From Iamia sp964643485 (GTDB lineage Bacteria; Actinomycetota; Acidimicrobiia; Acidimicrobiales; Iamiaceae): a DNA stretch of 16,413 bases. Shown one piece after another: positions 13,486-16,413 of this stretch (positions are counted from its first letter, which is position 1; every line of letters starts with the position of its first letter). The notes below the pieces were generated by a model. That model was not told the origin of the DNA. It was given only the letters and a program-made list of their open reading frames with translations, and made no database searches. Where the stretch lies: the NCBI GenBank assembly GCA_964643485.1, contig CAZXRA010000258.1, forward strand, positions 1 through 16,413, written 5' to 3'. The position numbers and the translations under genes are program-made.

Positions 13486-15528
13486 ATGGTGACGGTCGGA
13501 CAGCCGAGGAGGGACGGGCGGCCGCACCCGCATCCGTCCGAGGCCGGGAGGGCCCGCACCCTGGTCCTGGTGCTGGTCGGCCTGGTGGCTGTGGGCGGCC
13601 TGGCTGCCGCCGGGCTCCTCGTCTTCGGCGACGACGGCGACCCTGACGGCGACGACCGGGCCGACACCCCGCGGGAGGAGGAGGTGCTGGCCGCCGCCAC
13701 CCGCTACGCCGAGGCCGTGGGCCGGGGCCGTCCGGGCGACGGGGGCACGGTGCAGCCCGCGGCCGAGGTCGACCTGTTGTTCCAGGCCGCGGTCATGGGC
13801 CTGGGGAGCCCGGTGCTGTCGGTGGAGCCCGGGGCCGTGACCGTGGTGGAGGGCGGCGGCGCCGACGAGGCGGCCGGTGCGGATGAGACGGACGGGACCG
13901 GCCCGGTGACGGCGACGGCGACCGTGCCCCTGGCGACGACGTGGACCGTGTCCGGGGTGACCTGGGTGTCGAACGGCGACCTGGCCCTCGAGGAGCGGGA
14001 CGGCGCATGGCGGCCGCGGTGGGACGTGGCCTCCCTCGACCGGCGACTCCGTGCCGGCGACACGTTGTCCGCTGAGCGATCCCAACCCGATCGGGCCCCT
14101 CTCCTCGACGGGGCGGCCCAGCCCCTGGTGGCTCCCACCGCGGTGGTCGTCGTGGGGGTGCAGCCCAGTCGGGCTACCGACGTCGACGGTCTGGTGGCCC
14201 AGCTCCAGGCCCTGCTGGACATCGACGCCGATGCCCTGGCCGCCCGCATCCAGGCTGCAGCCCCCGAGGCCTTCGTCGAGGTCATCACGCTGCGGCGCGC
14301 CGACTACGAGCCCCTGCGGGGCCAGCTCCAGCCCCTGCCCGGCACGGTCTTCCGGGAGGACAGCCTGCTCCTCGCCCCCAGCCGCTCCTTCGCCCGGGCC
14401 CTGCTGGGCTCGGTCGGGCCCGCCACTGGGGAGCAGGCCCTGGCCTCGGAGGGACGGCTGGCCGTGGGTGACCTCACCGGCCAGTCCGGGCTCCAGGCCC
14501 GCTACGACGAGCAGCTCCGGGGGACGCCGGGGCTCGTCGTCACCGTCACCCGGGCCGGCCCCGACGGGGCCCCGGGTGCCACCGAGACCCTGGAGCAGAT
14601 GGCGGCGACGCCGGGTACGCCCGTCCGCACCACCCTCGACGTGGCCACCCAGGAGGCGGCCGAGGCGGCCCTGGCCGGGGAGAGTCGGGTGAGTGCCCTG
14701 GTCGCGGTGCGGGCCAGCACCGGCGAGGTGCTGGCCATGGCCAACGGCCCCATCGGCACCACGAGCAACAGCGCGGCCACGGGCCGGGTGGCGCCGGGCT
14801 CGACGTTCAAGGTGGTGTCGACGCTGGCCCATCTGCGCAAGGGGCTCACCATCGACCAGGTCGTGCCCTGCCCGCTGACGGCCGAGGTGGGGGGGCGGGA
14901 GTTCGGCAACGCCGGGGGCTTCGTCCTGGGCGAGGTGCCGTTCCGCACCGACTTCGCCCGGTCGTGCAACACCGCCTTCGTCGGGCTGGCTCCCGACCTG
15001 GCGCCCGACGACCTGGCCGCCGCGGCCCGGGCCTTCGGCCTGGGCGTGGAGGTCGACGTCGGCATCGCCACCTACAACGGATCGGTGCCCCCCACGGATG
15101 ACCCGGTCGACGCGGCGGCGGCCTCCATCGGCCAGGGTCGCCTCCAGGTCAGCCCGGTGGGCATGGCCGCGGTGGCGGCCACGGTGGCCGGCGGGGCGTG
15201 GCGGGCCCCTCGGGTGGTCACCGACCCGGCCCCGCCCCCCGTGCCCGAGCAGCCGCTGGGGCCGGGCGAGGCCGACACCCTGCGCACCCTCATGCGGGGC
15301 GTGGTCACCGGAGGCACGGGCGAGGCCCTCGACGGGGTGCCCGGGGAGGACGTCTTCGCCAAGACGGGCACGGCCGAGTACGGCACCGAGGTGCCGCCCC
15401 GCACCCACGCCTGGGTGATCGGCTTCCAGGGCGACGTGGCCTTCGCTGTGTTCGTGGAGGGGGGCGAGAGCGGGGGCCAGGTGGCGGCGCCCATCGCTGC
15501 CCGCTTCCTCACCGAGCTGGCCGACTGA
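13486..15528 (+). CDS. Class B penicillin-binding protein (peptidoglycan transpeptidase)
   Basis: The enzyme cross-links peptidoglycan stem peptides on the outer face of the membrane. The 680-residue product has a basic cytoplasmic tail, one membrane segment at about 25-47 (TLVLVLVGLVAVGG onward), an NTF2-like/MecA-type N-terminal domain to about 190, a PBP dimerisation region, and the transpeptidase domain. Catalytic motifs are STFK at 439-442 (nucleophile Ser439), SCN at 493-495 and KTG at 626-628. The length and NTF2-like domain resemble the PBP2a/MecA-like group more than FtsI. The ATG at 13486 is chosen with GTGAGGGG about 12 nt upstream; a GTG one codon earlier is possible. No division or rod-shape genes are adjacent, so its cell-cycle role is open. 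Confidence 0.92.
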   Translation: MVTVGQPRRDGRPHPHPSEAGRARTLVLVLVGLVAVGGLAAAGLLVFGDDGDPDGDDRADTPREEEVLAAATRYAEAVGRGRPGDGGTVQPAAEVDLLFQAAVMGLGSPVLSVEPGAVTVVEGGGADEAAGADETDGTGPVTATATVPLATTWTVSGVTWVSNGDLALEERDGAWRPRWDVASLDRRLRAGDTLSAERSQPDRAPLLDGAAQPLVAPTAVVVVGVQPSRATDVDGLVAQLQALLDIDADALAARIQAAAPEAFVEVITLRRADYEPLRGQLQPLPGTVFREDSLLLAPSRSFARALLGSVGPATGEQALASEGRLAVGDLTGQSGLQARYDEQLRGTPGLVVTVTRAGPDGAPGATETLEQMAATPGTPVRTTLDVATQEAAEAALAGESRVSALVAVRASTGEVLAMANGPIGTTSNSAATGRVAPGSTFKVVSTLAHLRKGLTIDQVVPCPLTAEVGGREFGNAGGFVLGEVPFRTDFARSCNTAFVGLAPDLAPDDLAAAARAFGLGVEVDVGIATYNGSVPPTDDPVDAAAASIGQGRLQVSPVGMAAVAATVAGGAWRAPRVVTDPAPPPVPEQPLGPGEADTLRTLMRGVVTGGTGEALDGVPGEDVFAKTGTAEYGTEVPPRTHAWVIGFQGDVAFAVFVEGGESGGQVAAPIAARFLTELAD

Positions 15529-15537
15529 GGCCCGTCC

Positions 15538-15566
15538 TGGACTCTATAAGTACAGACTTATAGAAT
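15538..15566 (+). promoter_or_regulatory. Promoter with ArsR-type palindromic operator
   Basis: TCTATAAGT (15543-15551) and ACTTATAGA (15556-15564) are perfect 9-bp arms around ACAG. TGGACT (15538-15543) and TAGAAT (15561-15566), 17 bp apart, form a promoter that overlaps the palindrome. The -10 ends 6 nt before the ATG of the SRPBCC gene, predicting a leaderless mRNA. The ArsR gene two cistrons down is the likely binder. Confidence 0.75.
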
Positions 15567-15572
15567 GTCGGC

Positions 15573-16244
15573 ATGGACTTCGACATCATCGAGCAGGTCA
15601 ACGCCATCGCCCGGGAGGTCCGGGACGGGGAGAAGGACGGGAACGCCACCCGGGTCGTGATCGCCGCTCGCACCTACGACACCACGGTGGACGACCTGTG
15701 GGACGCCGTCACCACGGCGGAGCGCATCTCCCGGTGGATGATGCCGGTCTCCGGCGACCTGCGCCTCGGGGGGCGCTACCAGCTCGAGGGCAACGCCGGC
15801 GGGGAGGTGGTGGCCTGCGAGCCGCCCACCAGCTTCGCGGTGACGTGGGAGTTCGGCGGCGACGTCACCTGGCTCGACGTGCGCCTGTGGGAGGTGCCGA
15901 AGGGAGCCCGCCTGGAGCTGGCCCACAGCGCCCAGCCCGGCCCGCACTGGGAGCAGTTCGGGCCCGGGGCCGTGGGCATCGGCTGGGACCTGTCGCTGCT
16001 CGGCCTGTGGGCCCACCTGGCCGGCCAGCCTCGACCCGAGCCGGGATGGGAGGCCTCGGAGGCGGCCCAGGAGCTCATGCGGGGCAGCAACGATGGGTGG
16101 TGCGCGGCCGACATCGCCTCGGGCACGCCCGCGGACGTGGCCCGGCCCGCGGCCGACCGCACCATCGCCGCCTACACGGCGTCGCCCGAGGACGAGTCGC
16201 ACCACGGTGCGGACGGCGTCGACCCGGACGGCACGGCCGGCTAG
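15573..16244 (+). CDS. SRPBCC (AHSA1-like) domain protein
   Basis: The 223-residue product has an Aha1 C-terminal/START-like fold at about 28-150. Visible pieces are VVIAARTYDTTVDDLWDAVTTAERISRWM (split here as ARTYDTTVDDLWDAV and TTAERISRWM), GDLRLGGRYQLEGNAGGEVV, PPTSFAVTWEFGG and LELAHSAQ. This fold binds hydrophobic ligands; the natural ligand of AHSA1-like bacterial proteins is mostly unknown. An acidic tail follows. The ATG at 15573 is fixed by the promoter 6 nt upstream. It is followed after 2 nt by an ArsR-type repressor gene, a frequent pairing in actinobacteria, and the two probably form one autoregulated operon. Confidence 0.88.
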   Translation: MDFDIIEQVNAIAREVRDGEKDGNATRVVIAARTYDTTVDDLWDAVTTAERISRWMMPVSGDLRLGGRYQLEGNAGGEVVACEPPTSFAVTWEFGGDVTWLDVRLWEVPKGARLELAHSAQPGPHWEQFGPGAVGIGWDLSLLGLWAHLAGQPRPEPGWEASEAAQELMRGSNDGWCAADIASGTPADVARPAADRTIAAYTASPEDESHHGADGVDPDGTAG

Positions 16245-16246
16245 CC

Positions 16247-16413
16247 GTGCACGCCTTCGACGTCCTGGGCGACCCGGTGCGCCGGCGCATCCTGGAGCTG
16301 CTGGCCGAGGGCGAGCACGCGTCGGGGGCGGTGGTCGCGGTGATCCAGGACGAGTTCGGCATCTCCCAGCCCGCGGTCTCGCAGCACCTGAAGGTGCTGC
16401 GAGACACCGGCGT
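16247..16413 (+). CDS. ArsR-family transcriptional repressor, N-terminal part (3' truncated by window edge)
   Basis: A GTG at 16247, 2 nt after the SRPBCC stop, opens a frame that runs to the window end (55 full codons). It reads MHAFDVLGDPVRRRILELL, then GISQPAVSQHLKVLRDTG, the ArsR winged-HTH with its recognition helix. No metal-binding Cys motif is seen in the visible part, so it is more likely one of the non-metal ArsR repressors that accompany AHSA1-like genes. Translational coupling with the preceding gene is likely. Confidence 0.9.
   Translation, partial: MHAFDVLGDPVRRRILELLAEGEHASGAVVAVIQDEFGISQPAVSQHLKVLRDTG

Noticed and set aside
11351..13486. Plus-strand Arg/Pro-rich 711-codon frame overlapping typA
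   Set aside because: Frame-shifted shadow of typA without any recognisable domain.
13369..15408. Minus-strand open frame of 679 codons antisense to the penicillin-binding protein gene
   Set aside because: Low-complexity shadow; the plus strand carries STFK, SCN and KTG.
1..16413. CRISPR arrays, tRNA or rRNA genes, transposases
   Set aside because: No regularly spaced direct repeats, no cloverleaf or rRNA segments and no transposase-like translation were seen.

Overview
The window looks like a chromosomal segment of a very GC-rich actinobacterium. A member of Acidimicrobiia is my best guess, but the taxon is inferred from gene order and style, not proven. The housekeeping backbone is a LysM protein end, nrdR, a B12-dependent class II ribonucleotide reductase (nrdJ), typA/bipA and a class B penicillin-binding protein. 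Short regulator/target pairs sit between these: MarR with YceI, and ArsR with an SRPBCC protein.

Layout. 1-735: end of a LysM protein, then nrdR, closing on a hairpin shared with the convergent neighbour. 740-2007 (minus): a MarR regulator followed by a pyrimidine-reductase-like enzyme. It is divergent from yceI (2125-2706), with an 8+8 bp palindromic operator between them. 2707-3161: a long control region for nrdJ with two hairpins, a cluster of DnaA-box-like ATCCAC repeats, a near-consensus promoter and a pair of NrdR-box-like sites 42 bp apart. 3162-7138: nrdJ and a beta-propeller lipoprotein 8 bp behind it. 7139-9170: an accessory stretch holding an HTH-nucleotidyltransferase gene bracketed by two related inverted repeats, two strong hairpins, a small Cys-Pro-rich protein, and an HTH protein overlapping a 48-codon ORF that may be a collapsed toxin gene. 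9171-11048: a GH13 alpha-glucosidase (minus) and a 62-aa zinc-knuckle-like protein (plus). 11151-13013: typA. 13109-15528: a small unknown protein and a divergent penicillin-binding protein. 15543-16413: a palindromic operator/promoter, an SRPBCC protein and the start of an ArsR repressor.

How the genes work together. NrdR in this window probably represses nrdJ, also in this window, through the two boxes just downstream of the nrdJ promoter. The MarR and ArsR genes each lie beside a matching palindrome, so each probably controls its own small transcription unit. Several genes (MarR, the nucleotidyltransferase, the HTH protein, the alpha-glucosidase, the SRPBCC protein) lack a Shine-Dalgarno sequence and carry a TANNNT -10 hexamer ending 6-7 nt before the start codon, which points to leaderless transcripts. 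All functional statements come from reading the sequence and recalling protein families; no search was run.
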